Counted from the stretch's first letter, positions 1 through 9,966 are shown. The stretch: 52,838 nt of DNA from Pirellulaceae bacterium (GCA_029243025.1 JAQWSU010000028.1:1-52838); one strand, 5' to 3'. Translations and numbers: made by a program. The notes: generated from the letters alone by a model not told the origin.

Positions 1-2266
1 CGCTACTGTTGAACTTACCATCGCGATTCGCGTCGCCGTAGAAGACGACCGACAAGGTGTTTCCAGCTTCGACCGCAAAAGCATCCAGTTCGTCGGTATA
101 GCTTTCGTAGATCCCTTCGTCGACCGTCAAGTTGTCGAGCGTGTCGATTCGCAGTAACGCCGTTAGGCCGCCGGGTTTCGCGTCAACGAAACGCAGGCCA
201 AGGAGAGAAGCGTCCGTAATCGAAGGCGTTTTCAGCGTCAGTCCGAGCCAGGATTCAAGGCTGAAGATCGTGTCGTCCAGCAGTAAGCTGCGGATTGTGC
301 CGTCCGGAAAACAAATTCCTTCATTTTTCAGCGTGTTACATTCCTTGATGCTGCGAAGGTCAGCTTGTGAAAAATTTAAATCGGTGAGCTGAGTGTCACG
401 CAGGTCAAGCGTGGTCATGTTGCGCAGGTCTCGAAATGCCCCATTTTCAATGGTGGTGATGGGATTGCCTCGGAGGTTAAGCGTCGAGAGGTTGTTTAGT
501 CCGTCGAATGCACCGGCTACGAGATTGGTTAGCTCATTGTTTTGTAAGTCGAGAGATGGCAGGTTGTTCAGGCCAAGGAAAGCACCGTTCTGAACGTTGC
601 CGATGGGATTGTCTTTAAGGTTAAGTGTCGTCAGTTGGTTCAAGCCTTCGAAAGTTCCGCTTTCAAGGTTTGATATCTGGTTGTTTTGCAGATTAAGGCT
701 TTTAAGTTTTTTTAATGCCTCAAAGGATCTGCTGCCAAGGTCTGTTATTTGGTTGTTGTAAAGGTCAAGGGTTTCTAGCCTCTCAAGTCCTTGATACGCC
801 CGACAGTCAATCGTGGTGATTTCGTTGTCGTTAAGGTAGATCGTTTTCAACCGGCCAAGCCCTTGAAACGATCCACAATTAAGGTCGGTGATTTGGTTGT
901 CGTTCAGGTGTACCTTGTCTAGAGAGTTGAGTCCTTCGAATACTCCAGGCTCAATCGTGGTGAGTTGGTTGGCTCGCAGTGAAATCCTTTGTAATCGCCT
1001 TGCCCCTTCAAACGACCCTGGTTTGATGTTGTCGAGGTTGTTGTTGTAGAGGTAAAGGGTCCTGAGATTGTCGAGTCCTTGGAAGGCGCCACGCTCAATG
1101 TTGGCTATTTGGTTGCTGTAGAGGAAAAGTGTTGCCAAGTTATCCTGTGTCTGAAATGCTCCGGTCTCGACTTGGGTGATCCTGTTGTTTGCGAGGTCAA
1201 GCGTTGAAGAGATCGTTGCGCTGTTAATGTCCGTGTTCTCAATGTTGGCAATACGATTTCGACTTAGAAGAAGGCTTTGCAGATTTAGGTTCTGAAACGC
1301 TCCGGTCTCAATGTTGTTGATTTGGTTGTCTTCCAGATTGAGCGTCCGTAGGTTGTTGAGATCCGTGAAAGTGTCGCGCTGGATACTGTTTATTTGATTC
1401 TTTTGTAACTGAAGTGTTGTTAATCTGTTCAATCCTTGAAAGGTCCCGGCCACCAAACTAGCGATTTGATTACCGTGCAAGTCAAGATGTGGCAAGCTAC
1501 TCAGGTCCTGGAAGGCTCCGCTCTGAAGGTTGGTGATTGGATTGTTCTGGAGGTCGAGTGTTCGTAGCTTGTTAAGCCCCAGGAAACTACCGGATGCAAT
1601 CGTGGCGATGTTATTGTCATTCAGGTGCAGTTCTTGTAACTGGGTTTCCCGGAAAGCCCCACCTGCAACGCGGTTGATCTGATTGTTGTTGATTTCAAGT
1701 TTCGTCAACCGGGTGAGTCCTTGGAAGTCACCAGATTCAATACTTGTGATTTGGTTGCTTTGAAGATTAAGCGATTTCAAATTGTTGAGCCCGAGAAATG
1801 TTCCGCTTTCAATCTTGGTGAGGGGGGTATTTTGCAATTCAAGCGATGGCAAGTTACTCATGCCTAAAAATGCACCGCTCTCAAGATTGGTGATTGGGTT
1901 GTTTTGCAGTTTCAGCAATCGCAAGTTACCCAGCCCGTTGAAAGCTCCACTTTTAATGGCGGTTATTTGGTTGTCGTTAAGATGAAGACTTTCCAAGCCG
2001 CTCAAATCTTGGAAGTCGGCGTTTTCTATACTCGTGATTCGATTACGTTCTAGTCTAAGATCTCTTGCTGCGGTTAGCTGCGTAGCTCCATCTAGGTCCT
2101 GAACCCCTCGTTGGGCGTAATTGAAATTGCCCAACCCATAACCAGGAAGATCGATCAAGTCGAGGAGGCCGTCGCCATCGGTGTCGACCGCCACGGCCAG
2201 AGGTGTACCAGATAGCCAGATGGCAAGGCAAACGATGAGAGTGAAAGTAGGTTTGGCGTGGATCAT
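1..2266 (-). CDS. Secreted leucine-rich repeat protein with dockerin-like C-terminus (3' end cut)
   Basis: The reading frame is open from an ATG at 2266 to the window edge (755 codons, no stop). Residues 1-26 form a signal peptide, followed by a Ca-binding-like DTDGDGLLDLID stretch. From about residue 65 to 630 there are about 24 leucine-rich repeats of almost exactly 24 residues (72 bp), with the pattern LxxLxLxxNxIxxIxxGxFxGL. The last visible residues, GDANRDGKFNSS, match the dockerin-like module of the protein at 9967-11277, so the missing tail probably holds the rest of that module and perhaps a PEP-CTERM anchor. LRR arrays of this kind bind proteins or glycans outside the cell; the ligand here is unknown. 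No clear Shine-Dalgarno sequence was seen. The gene stands alone. Confidence 0.9.
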   Translation of the reverse strand, partial: MIHAKPTFTLIVCLAIWLSGTPLAVAVDTDGDGLLDLIDLPGYGLGNFNYAQRGVQDLDGATQLTAARDLRLERNRITSIENADFQDLSGLESLHLNDNQITAIKSGAFNGLGNLRLLKLQNNPITNLESGAFLGMSNLPSLELQNTPLTKIESGTFLGLNNLKSLNLQSNQITSIESGDFQGLTRLTKLEINNNQINRVAGGAFRETQLQELHLNDNNIATIASGSFLGLNKLRTLDLQNNPITNLQSGAFQDLSSLPHLDLHGNQIASLVAGTFQGLNRLTTLQLQKNQINSIQRDTFTDLNNLRTLNLEDNQINNIETGAFQNLNLQSLLLSRNRIANIENTDINSATISSTLDLANNRITQVETGAFQTQDNLATLFLYSNQIANIERGAFQGLDNLRTLYLYNNNLDNIKPGSFEGARRLQRISLRANQLTTIEPGVFEGLNSLDKVHLNDNQITDLNCGSFQGLGRLKTIYLNDNEITTIDCRAYQGLERLETLDLYNNQITDLGSRSFEALKKLKSLNLQNNQISNLESGTFEGLNQLTTLNLKDNPIGNVQNGAFLGLNNLPSLDLQNNELTNLVAGAFDGLNNLSTLNLRGNPITTIENGAFRDLRNMTTLDLRDTQLTDLNFSQADLRSIKECNTLKNEGICFPDGTIRSLLLDDTIFSLESWLGLTLKTPSITDASLLGLRFVDAKPGGLTALLRIDTLDNLTVDEGIYESYTDELDAFAVEAGNTLSVVFYGDANRDGKFNSS

Positions 2267-3009
2267 TCTAAGCAGTCTCCCCCCCGGGATCTCGATTTGT
2301 TCATCGCAACACACCATTGATGTGTATCCGAAAATGAGATTCCACGCAACGATATTCTGATTAGCGAGTTAACGTCACGACGGGAATGTGGCTCCTGAGA
2401 TGTATTTTTCGCGGTTCGCGGTTCGTGGTTCGCGGCTGTGAATTGTGAGTTGTCCATTTTACATCGTGGGACGTTATATCGATCGCGCAAGTGCACATTG
2501 TGCCGCTAAGCTAATTCGCTTCGGTTCGGCTGTGGAAAGGAGCGGGTGCCGTTGGTGAGTGCGTGGTTTCAAGTGAGCCGTAGGCCAGCCCGCGGGTGGA
2601 TGATCTCGTTGGATCGATATCGGCACCAAGGTAGAACCAGTCGGCAACGATGAAATCCATCGATGGAATGACAATTGAGGGAATGCGAGAAGATAGGGAA
2701 TAGCTCTCTGCCGCACCTTTTCGTGTTGGCTGGTGAAACATCCCTTAGGAAATGTTTAATCGGCGGCTCATAGCCGCTAAAATGTCAAGCGAAAAATAGC
2801 GGGTGCCAGTGCCAGCATCGTGTCATGGCGAAACAATAAAGTCCGCGCGAGTGTGAGCTTGTTCGTGGTCATGGCCTGCTCGGCGAGTACTCCCCGCCTG
2901 TCTGCAATGAAAAAACTGTTGTAGGGCCGAACCAATGGGCTGACAAAAAATGTGATTTCTTGTGGCAACCAATGGAAACCGTCAACACATGGCAAAGGAG
3001 GTTTTGACC
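2267..3009. other. Intergenic region, no gene seen
   Basis: No open frame here has recognisable protein content. It contains a short run of 7-bp repeats (2412-2437) and, at its right end, the Shine-Dalgarno sequence AAAGGAGG at 2994-3001 for the next gene. Confidence 0.5.
2412..2437. repeat. 7-bp tandem repeat (CGGTTCG x ~3.5)
   Basis: Units CGGTTCG, CGGTTCG, TGGTTCG and a partial CGGCTG follow each other directly. It is a short low-complexity run with no visible role. Confidence 0.6.
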
Positions 3010-3384
3010 ATGAAGGGTAAACTATCAAAGCTCAGTATTCTCGTCGTGAACTATAAATATGACTTGCGTGAAGAGAATGATTTAGTGGAGATCACCAAGG
3101 ACGGCGCATTGAGCAAGGTGTTTAAGGATGTGCCGGGCTTGGGGATGAAATTTGGTTTAGCCAATCCTGACGAAAACGAATATGGCGGCATCTATTTCTT
3201 TACGAATGAGGAATCGTTAGACGCATTCTTGGCTTCGCCGATCCTGAAAGAGTGGGCCGGAAATCCAGATGTGAGTGATCTGACGTATAAAAAATACAAG
3301 GCTCTGCCAGACTTCACGAAAAACACAATCGAAGAAAATTATGTGACCGGTGAAATCATTAACGATTTGAATCCAGTCTCGTGA
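3010..3384 (+). CDS. YdhR-like putative monooxygenase, small ABM-fold protein
   Basis: The protein has 124 residues. The start ATG at 3010 is set by AAAGGAGG eight bases upstream; an in-frame upstream codon lacks such a site. The sequence has the features of the YdhR mono-oxygenase family (dimeric alpha/beta barrel): a beta strand KLSILVVNYKY, then GLGMKFGLANPDENEYGGIYFFTNEESLDAFL, in which the GGIYxFxxEExxxxFL pattern is the family signature. Family members are small cytoplasmic dimers proposed to oxidise aromatic or lipid-like substrates; the substrate is not known. No signal peptide. It is followed after 145 bp by the ceramidase-like pair on the same strand and may or may not be co-transcribed. 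Confidence 0.7.
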   Translation: MKGKLSKLSILVVNYKYDLREENDLVEITKDGALSKVFKDVPGLGMKFGLANPDENEYGGIYFFTNEESLDAFLASPILKEWAGNPDVSDLTYKKYKALPDFTKNTIEENYVTGEIINDLNPVS

Positions 3385-3529
3385 TTTCGAACGTTCCATG
3401 ATTGAGGAAGAAAATTCGTGTGTGTCGTGGGTTTCAGCCGACGCTGCTTTAAGCAAGGTCTACAATGGTGGCATCAACACATACCGATGGCGGCTTTCCG
3501 ACTTCTGAGAACTTTTGACGGGTGCGCGA

Positions 3530-6511
3530 ATGGGAAAAAATCAGTTTGCTTGCCTTGTTGCTGCGATGAGTCTGCTTTGCTGCGGCACCGTGGGATTTGG
3601 CGCGACGGACCAAGATGACAAGGTGACATCGGTCGAGCGTCCGGCATCTGGTAATCCGTTTGGTTACTTGCACGCATTTGACCAGACTCTCATCAGTCGA
3701 TCGCTGCCAGGACAGATTGGTACGCGGTGGCAGGCCGAGCATCAATTGGGAGACGTTCTGCTCGTCGATCTTTCCCGGATCGGTCGACGCGATGAAATTG
3801 TGGAACGTATTCTCCGTGAGTACAACGAAGGTACTGGCGCCGATACGGTGATTCAGTTTGTCGCTCGTGACGCGTCGAATGTGATTGTAGATGTCAATGG
3901 TGACGGGGCACTTGATCTGATTCGCTCGCGGGGCGATGGAGCCGAAACACTCGTTTGGTCGGATGTCGACAAGGATTGGACGATTGTCCCGTTTCCGGTT
4001 CAGGTTGACACTCACTCTGTCCTCTGGGGAATGACTGAACGTGGCGGACCCACAACGATTATTGTCCGTAGCGTTGGAATGTCCGGTGCGTGGGAATTCG
4101 TTGATGGACGTTGGCGAGACGCGCATCACTTGACTCGCGGACTTATGTTGGATGGTCAGCGTTTGTTCACCGACTCGAAACACGGGGTTCGGTTGTTGGA
4201 TCTCGATAATGACGGTTGTTGCGAGCTTGTTGCGGCCGGACCCACGCGTCGCGGTGTGCTTCGTTGGAACGGTGAGAAGAAACATTGGGTGAAAAGTCGC
4301 TGCAAACTTCCTGATGCGGCTGCGATGATCGACCGCGATGGCAATGACGGTGGTTTGCGATTTGTGGACGTGGATGAGGATGGCGATCAAGATTTGATCA
4401 TTTCCGATCGCGACAGCTACTCGGTTCACCTCTTTGACTCATTGCAAACAGGATGGTCATCGAGGTTGCTATCGGCGAAGCGTTCGCTGGATACCGATGG
4501 AATACCGCCCATCTCGCTGAATGGGCAGACGACTGGCGCTTGGTATGACCCAGCGACCCGAACGATTCATCCGGCCCGTAACGCGAAAAGCAAGGTTGCG
4601 TCAGCTGTCGGCTACAGTCTGCGTGCATCGCTGCTGAAGCGAAAGATTCGGCATTTAGAGCAGGTTGCGGGCGAAGGATTTGCATCGTTAGTTAGCAACG
4701 ATGGTGATTCCGATGAATGGTACAACTATCAAGGCCAGCGAGTGCCCAATCACCATCTTCGTCAGAACAAGGTGGGGGCAGAGCTAATCTGGCTGACTCC
4801 ACCGACGAACAAGGTCCAGACGGCAGGCGAACCACTGCACTTTGTGTTTTTAGGAGCGATCGGATTTCGCTCGCAGCCGACAACCGAAGGATATGCGCTC
4901 GATATCAACGGGCGGGAAAAACTGCGTTTTGACGTTACCGCTGAGTACACCCGTTGGCAAAGCGATGATTCTGACGCATCGCTCGTGTTTTATCCGACCT
5001 GGACCTCTTCGGAAGATGCTGCCGGATTCTTCTATTTAACCGTGTCACCTAAATTGGTGAGCGAGGGAGAGCCCGTCCGTGTGGGCGTCCGTTCGTTGGG
5101 CAGCGGTTCCCAGCGCTGGTTTGCCCTGCATCCCGTGAAGGATGTTGTTGGCCGACAGGTCGGTAGTCAAGATAAGCTGGCCGTGGTCGAAGCCAAGGAG
5201 AACACCACTTATCAGGTCGGCGTTGCTGCTGTCGACGTGACTCCCGAATATCCGATACGACTGCGTGGTTATTCGGGACGTAGCACGGAGTCGGAAGGGA
5301 TCGTCCAGCGACTTTGGGCGAAGGCCTTGGTGATTCAAAGTCCGCAAAGAGCGCCCGTGTTGCTGATCACGCTGGATAACTGTCTTGTTCCGGCATACTT
5401 GAGAAACGAATTGGCTTCACGGTTGAAGCAGCGTATTGGCCTTGAACCTGACAGGTTTGCCATCACCGCAACGCATACGCATAGCGGTCCGATGTTGGCG
5501 CGTATGTCAGAGACACTTTATTGCCATCCGCTACCAGAAAGCCATCGAACACGCATCGAGCGTTATACCGAGGAGCTTACTGGCAAGCTCGAAAAAGTTG
5601 CTATCGAGGCCTGGAATGATTTGCAGCCCGCACGCTTGTTTCGAGCACAAGGCAACGTTACGTTCGCTCAGAACCGACGTACGAAAGGGGGTCCGGTGGA
5701 CCACGACCTGCCCGTTTTGGTTGCGAAGGATCGTGCGGGAAAGGTTTTTGCTGTCTATGTGAGCTATGCCTGCCATTGCACTACCCTTTCTCACAACAAG
5801 GTGAGCGGCGACTGGGCGGGATACGCTCAGGAGCAAATCCAACGTGCGTTTCCGGGCGCGGTCGCGCTGGTTTCGGTGGGGTGCGGGGCGGATGCCAATC
5901 CAACCCGCGGTGGTGAAGACTCGGACAAAACTGCGGCGACACACGGTCAGGAAATTGGTCGAGAAGCCACGCGACTTATTCAATATGGATTGAGTCCGAT
6001 TTCCGGCGAATTGGACACCCGCTTCTCGACCGTCGAATTACAATTGGCCGCAATTCCCAGTCGCGCGGAATGGGAGCAACGCGCCAAGCAGAATTCCGAG
6101 CGAGGAGGCACCGTGGGCTATCACGCTCGTGTACATCTGCAGCGATTGGATCAGGGTGAGCCGATCAGAAGCCGGGTGCCCTTGCCCGTGCAAACCTGGA
6201 CGTTTGCGGATGAATTGGCCATTGTTTTCTTGGGGGGGGAAGTCGTCGTCGATTACGCGTTGCGATTGAAGCGTGGTATCGATTCAAAACGCGTTTGGAT
6301 CAACTCCTATGCGAACGATGTACCCTGCTATATCCCCTCGGAACGCGTACTGCGAGAAGGTGGCTATGAGGGTGGCGGCGCCATGATTTTTCACGATTGG
6401 GCGGCGCCGTTTCTGCCAGGGGTAGAGGATAAGATTGTCGACGAAGTCCACTATCAGTTGGGCCCGCGGTACCGTCGACAGCACGCAGCCAAGGGAGTTG
6501 GAAAGCCGTGA
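3530..6511 (+). CDS. FG-GAP/VCBS repeat protein fused to a neutral-ceramidase-like domain
   Basis: ATG at 3530 gives 993 residues with a signal peptide (MGKNQFACLVAAMSLLCCGT); a TTG at 3515 is less likely. Residues about 110-310 hold three FG-GAP/VCBS-type Ca-binding motifs (DVNGDGALDL, DLDNDGCCEL, DVDEDGDQDL). Residues about 565-985 resemble neutral/alkaline ceramidase: the first zinc-ligand motif ATHTHSG has His649/His651, and the second is YACH with His749. The place of the nucleophile motif GDVSPN of true ceramidases is taken by GADANP (Asp788-Ala-Asn-Pro), without the serine. It is therefore a probable secreted zinc hydrolase of that superfamily, not an assured ceramidase. Its stop overlaps the start of the next gene by four bases, so the two are likely translated together. 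Confidence 0.8.
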   Translation: MGKNQFACLVAAMSLLCCGTVGFGATDQDDKVTSVERPASGNPFGYLHAFDQTLISRSLPGQIGTRWQAEHQLGDVLLVDLSRIGRRDEIVERILREYNEGTGADTVIQFVARDASNVIVDVNGDGALDLIRSRGDGAETLVWSDVDKDWTIVPFPVQVDTHSVLWGMTERGGPTTIIVRSVGMSGAWEFVDGRWRDAHHLTRGLMLDGQRLFTDSKHGVRLLDLDNDGCCELVAAGPTRRGVLRWNGEKKHWVKSRCKLPDAAAMIDRDGNDGGLRFVDVDEDGDQDLIISDRDSYSVHLFDSLQTGWSSRLLSAKRSLDTDGIPPISLNGQTTGAWYDPATRTIHPARNAKSKVASAVGYSLRASLLKRKIRHLEQVAGEGFASLVSNDGDSDEWYNYQGQRVPNHHLRQNKVGAELIWLTPPTNKVQTAGEPLHFVFLGAIGFRSQPTTEGYALDINGREKLRFDVTAEYTRWQSDDSDASLVFYPTWTSSEDAAGFFYLTVSPKLVSEGEPVRVGVRSLGSGSQRWFALHPVKDVVGRQVGSQDKLAVVEAKENTTYQVGVAAVDVTPEYPIRLRGYSGRSTESEGIVQRLWAKALVIQSPQRAPVLLITLDNCLVPAYLRNELASRLKQRIGLEPDRFAITATHTHSGPMLARMSETLYCHPLPESHRTRIERYTEELTGKLEKVAIEAWNDLQPARLFRAQGNVTFAQNRRTKGGPVDHDLPVLVAKDRAGKVFAVYVSYACHCTTLSHNKVSGDWAGYAQEQIQRAFPGAVALVSVGCGADANPTRGGEDSDKTAATHGQEIGREATRLIQYGLSPISGELDTRFSTVELQLAAIPSRAEWEQRAKQNSERGGTVGYHARVHLQRLDQGEPIRSRVPLPVQTWTFADELAIVFLGGEVVVDYALRLKRGIDSKRVWINSYANDVPCYIPSERVLREGGYEGGGAMIFHDWAAPFLPGVEDKIVDEVHYQLGPRYRRQHAAKGVGKP

Positions 6512-7965
6512 AAAAAATCGATACATCGTGCAGACGGCCTGATGCGGTTCTCGATCAAATCGCAGGTTGGTCTTTTGAGGGTTCCGATTCTCATGCCGTC
6601 TTTCGTCTTTTCGCCGGACAGCTGGGGCAGCCGATTACGTCACTTGTGTTAATGGCCCTGTTGGCTGGCAACCTCTGCGCCGCTACGCCAATGTTGCTGG
6701 TTGGTGAAGGCGTCGTCGATATTTCGCCACCGCGTGGTACGGCGTTAGGCGGATTTCATTACAGCGACCCAACCCGTCCGCGGGTCACCACGAGCGTACA
6801 TTATCCGCCGGAAGTAAGATCGATCGTGATCAGTTACAGCCAGGTAACGGCTGTCATTATTTCGTTCGATATGCTCAATGTATCGTTCGAGATGGTGCGT
6901 GATGTGCAAAATCGGATTGGAAACGCCTTCAAGATCCCTCCGCAAAATATTCGTATCTGCGCGACGCACGCGCATTCGATGCCCAGCATCGCTTTCAATC
7001 GGCACTGGGGAGACAATAACCCCGAGTATGAAGCGGCTGTTGCTAACGCAATGGTCAAAGCGTCAAAGTTGGCCCGTGCAGATCAAACGCCAACTCGATT
7101 GTTTGTTGGGAAGGCTCGCGCCGCTGGAGCAAATGTGAATCGAACAGTTCGTGAGGGAGCCCGACCGGATATCGACTTCACTGCAAAGAGTAACGAACAG
7201 GATCGCTGGTTCGATCAGACGGTTCATGTCCTGCATTTCGAACGTGCTGAAGCAAAGCCCAATTTACTCTGGTACAACTTTTCGGCTCATCCAGTCACCT
7301 ATGGCGCGAGCAGTGCCGCGGGGCCAGGTTGGCCCGGTTTGGTGCAACGACTGCTCCGTGGGCAATTCGATGTTTCGCCCTCCTATCTCCAAGGCCACAT
7401 CGGTGACATTAATCCAGTGGGACGCGAACAGACTGCAACGATGGTGGCCGGGGCGATTGTGGAGGCAGTGGAGTCCGCGGTAGAGGAACCTGTCGAACAA
7501 CTTGCCGTGGAAACACAGCTGGTCGAACTTCCCTTTGACATGGACTTGTTTCAGAAGAACAGAGAGATTCATCAAGGGAAACTAGCGGCGAACACAGGAA
7601 TTAGCTTGTTTGATCAAGATTGGTATGACACGTTTGCCTCTCAATACAATCTGGGCAAAAGCAGTTTGCCAATCACCCTGGCGGCGATCAGGCTAGGCGA
7701 TGTTGCGCTACTTTTTCATCCGGCGGAGCTATACACGGTATACGGCTTAGAAATTCAAAGAGACTCTCCGTTTCGGCAGACGTTGGTCGTTGGCTATGCG
7801 GACGGATACGTCGGCTATGTGCCGGATGCCAAGGCGTATGATCGATCGGAGTATGCGGCGGCAAAGGTGCCACGGATTCTGAATTATCCGCCCTTTCAAC
7901 CTGCGGTCGGTCGCGTGATGACGTCGTCGGCCGTTGAGCTCTTGAAACGGGTCCATCGCCGTTGA
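6508..7965 (+). CDS. Neutral-ceramidase-like secreted protein (second of a coupled pair)
   Basis: GTG at 6508 overlaps the upstream stop (GTGA), giving 485 residues. The first 45 residues are polar and precede a hydrophobic segment (ITSLVLMALLAGNLCAA); either this is a long-n-region signal peptide or translation starts internally near 6651. The body follows the ceramidase-like family: VGEGVVDISPPRG at the start, ATHAHS with His154/His156, FSAHP with His261, and GDINP at 299-303 where true ceramidases have GDVSPN, so Asn302 replaces the nucleophilic Ser. Zinc binding is plausible but classical ceramide hydrolysis is doubtful. The coupling with the upstream fusion protein suggests they act on the same substrate or form a complex (inference). 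Confidence 0.78.
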   Translation: MKKIDTSCRRPDAVLDQIAGWSFEGSDSHAVFRLFAGQLGQPITSLVLMALLAGNLCAATPMLLVGEGVVDISPPRGTALGGFHYSDPTRPRVTTSVHYPPEVRSIVISYSQVTAVIISFDMLNVSFEMVRDVQNRIGNAFKIPPQNIRICATHAHSMPSIAFNRHWGDNNPEYEAAVANAMVKASKLARADQTPTRLFVGKARAAGANVNRTVREGARPDIDFTAKSNEQDRWFDQTVHVLHFERAEAKPNLLWYNFSAHPVTYGASSAAGPGWPGLVQRLLRGQFDVSPSYLQGHIGDINPVGREQTATMVAGAIVEAVESAVEEPVEQLAVETQLVELPFDMDLFQKNREIHQGKLAANTGISLFDQDWYDTFASQYNLGKSSLPITLAAIRLGDVALLFHPAELYTVYGLEIQRDSPFRQTLVVGYADGYVGYVPDAKAYDRSEYAAAKVPRILNYPPFQPAVGRVMTSSAVELLKRVHRR

Positions 7966-8160
7966 ACGTTGATGATAGATCGGTTTCCGTGGACCACGAC
8001 CGACGATTGCGCGAGGCGAGGTGTTACTCAAACACGTCGTGCATAGACTCAGCTGCTTATTGGTGAAACCTTCTGCTCGTCATTAGGGCTGCACTGGCCC
8101 GAATGACCTGATTCACCAAATGGGTGTTTGAAACCCGTTCTCAGATTTCGATAGGTGCGA

Positions 8161-8837
8161 CTAAGCCGCTTTGCAGCGACCATTCCGCCACAGACCTACA
8201 AATCCGATGGTAACCAATAGCGTCCAAGTGATCACCGATGCCGGTTCAGGGACGGGGGTCGTGAACACTGGGCTTAGCGCGTAAAGAGGTAAATGATTCG
8301 ACTGGGACTGGTTACTCCCTGAATCAATCCAGGTACTGTTCGTGTTATTGATACGACCAAATCTGACAGAGCTCGCCCCTAGATAATCAGTTGACTGGGT
8401 GTCGCCCGTAAGAAGTGAACCTGTTGCTGCCCACCCTTCCCCTTGTTCCCCATTGTACTGAGTGCGATTAATCGGCGCCTGAAGGTTGCCGCTCCACATT
8501 TCAGCCGCATCATTGGCTACGAGTTACCCTGCCATGTTATAGACCGGGCCATATACATTCGCGTTGGTTTTGGCGTTGACAAATTTCGTACTTGCAATGG
8601 CTGTGTACACTTGGGTTGCGTCAGCGCCCGTGAGGGCAGCATTTGTCAATGCTTCATTCTGAACGAAAGTGTTGTAGCCGGCGATATCAGTCAAGGTGGT
8701 GTCGCGGAGATTGTGCGTTACAAAGACTAATTGAAAGGTGTCGCCAGCTTCTAAACCACTCGGTACAAAAAAACTCGCTTGAAGGGCTGAGCTGATCACC
8801 AAGCAAAGAGTGACGGCAGTAAGAGATCTCTTGAGCA
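8161..8837 (-). pseudogene. PEP-CTERM exoprotein gene interrupted by an in-frame TAA
   Basis: An ATG at 8837 opens a frame with a signal peptide (MLKRSLTAVTLCLVISSALQ) and a typical N-terminal half (SGLEAGDTFQLVFVTHNLRD). It ends at a TAA at 8524-8526. The same frame continues without a shift into LVANDAAEMWSGNLQAPINR and finishes at 8161 with a PEP-CTERM signal (VPEP, hydrophobic helix ITWTLLVTIGFVGLW, basic tail). The two halves look like one planctomycete PEP-CTERM family in which YNMAGELVA-like text is expected across the break, so a GAA-to-TAA change would explain it. Either the gene is dead or there is a sequence error. A relic of the same family lies at 36091-36351. Confidence 0.8.
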
Positions 8838-9966
8838 TAGGATGAGTCCAAACGTGGTCGGTGTTGTCGATGAAAAGTATCGCGACGTGCCGTTCACGGT
8901 GGGAAACTCTTTGGGAGAATTTATTGATGCGTTCCAGGATATTCTCCCGCAAATCAAGTAGCAAAGTTTAAACGATTTTGTCTGCGAGGTAATGATCGGG
9001 TTGTTGGGTAACCTGATCGGATCGTGTCCTGTCCATCTTGTTTTCGTTCAATCCAATGGCGGCTGTTTGAACTTTTTGCATTCTGTGATGGCAATCGATG
9101 CGTTCTCGATAGCGTCGTTCGCTCGTGTTGGACGAAACGGTTTGATAGGGTTGGGTGGGGGCAACTTAACCCGGTCGCTTCGGTGCTGGTGACGAAGAGT
9201 GGGGTGCGATAGAGAGTTCGTGACCGGTTTGCCTGCGGACACGTAATTGACGCGGACCCAAAATTGGGCGCAGCAAGTACACACGATAATTTGCAGCGAC
9301 TCGCAAACACATACGAGGCCCATGCGAAACGCGATCTGTTTTGAATCCTACGGATCCTGGAAATCGACTGGATCTGAAAAAAAGTGGTGACACGATAAGA
9401 ACATGCTCTCGCGAGGTGATAAGGCTGGGCGACGAAAGATTCGATGACTTTTTTGGGGGGTATTGTTCCGATTTTGTTTCTGGTGCCCTTGCTTGCAGGT
9501 CGCTGCAAGCTTTTACGTTGATGATCGGTTTTTTTGTTCGCTGGTGTTGAAGCGCGATGATTTGATGTAGCAGCATCATTGGTTTTCAGCCTGCAGTTCG
9601 TTCGACCTGGCACCTCACGTTCGAATACGGTCCCCTCGATGCGCCGACGTGGATCGTGTATTTTCGCGACGGCGTTTTTTAAAAGCATTCTGATCGTGTA
9701 CTGGATCGCTCAACCCATGCCTGAAGACGATCTATGAAAGAGCCCGTTTCTTCTTTCGGATATAAACAGTTGTACATCAACCCTGATGTCATGCGTTTTT
9801 GAGGGTTTCTACTTGATTGACGATGCAGTAACAGGATTGATATTCCTTTGAAAAAGCTTGCAAGCTATTGCGAAGCTTCTTAGACTATCTCTTTGTTGAC
9901 TCCGTGACGCGATACTTGGAGTTAAGACTTTTGAGCATTCGATCATCTTGCCGGAGAAATATTAGC
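8838..9966. other. Long intergenic region with a terminator-like hairpin
   Basis: A 244-codon frame on the minus strand (8954-9688) has an Arg/Ser-rich composition with no family resemblance and no ribosome site, and I do not accept it as a gene. A hairpin followed by four T lies at 9491-9514. GGAG at 9953-9956 is the ribosome site for the next gene. Confidence 0.45.
9491..9514 (+). terminator. Terminator-like hairpin
   Basis: GCTTGCAG (9491-9498) and CTGCAAGC (9503-9510) form a perfect 8-bp stem with the tetraloop GTCG, followed by TTTT. No recognised gene lies upstream on the plus strand, so it may end a small transcript or be chance. Confidence 0.35.

Noticed and set aside
3449-4429. 326-codon open frame on the minus strand
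   Set aside because: It lies opposite the well-supported FG-GAP/ceramidase-like gene and has no family content.
8954-9688. 244-codon open frame on the minus strand
   Set aside because: Arg/Ser/Thr-rich translation without domains, signal peptide or ribosome site; looks like non-coding sequence open by chance.
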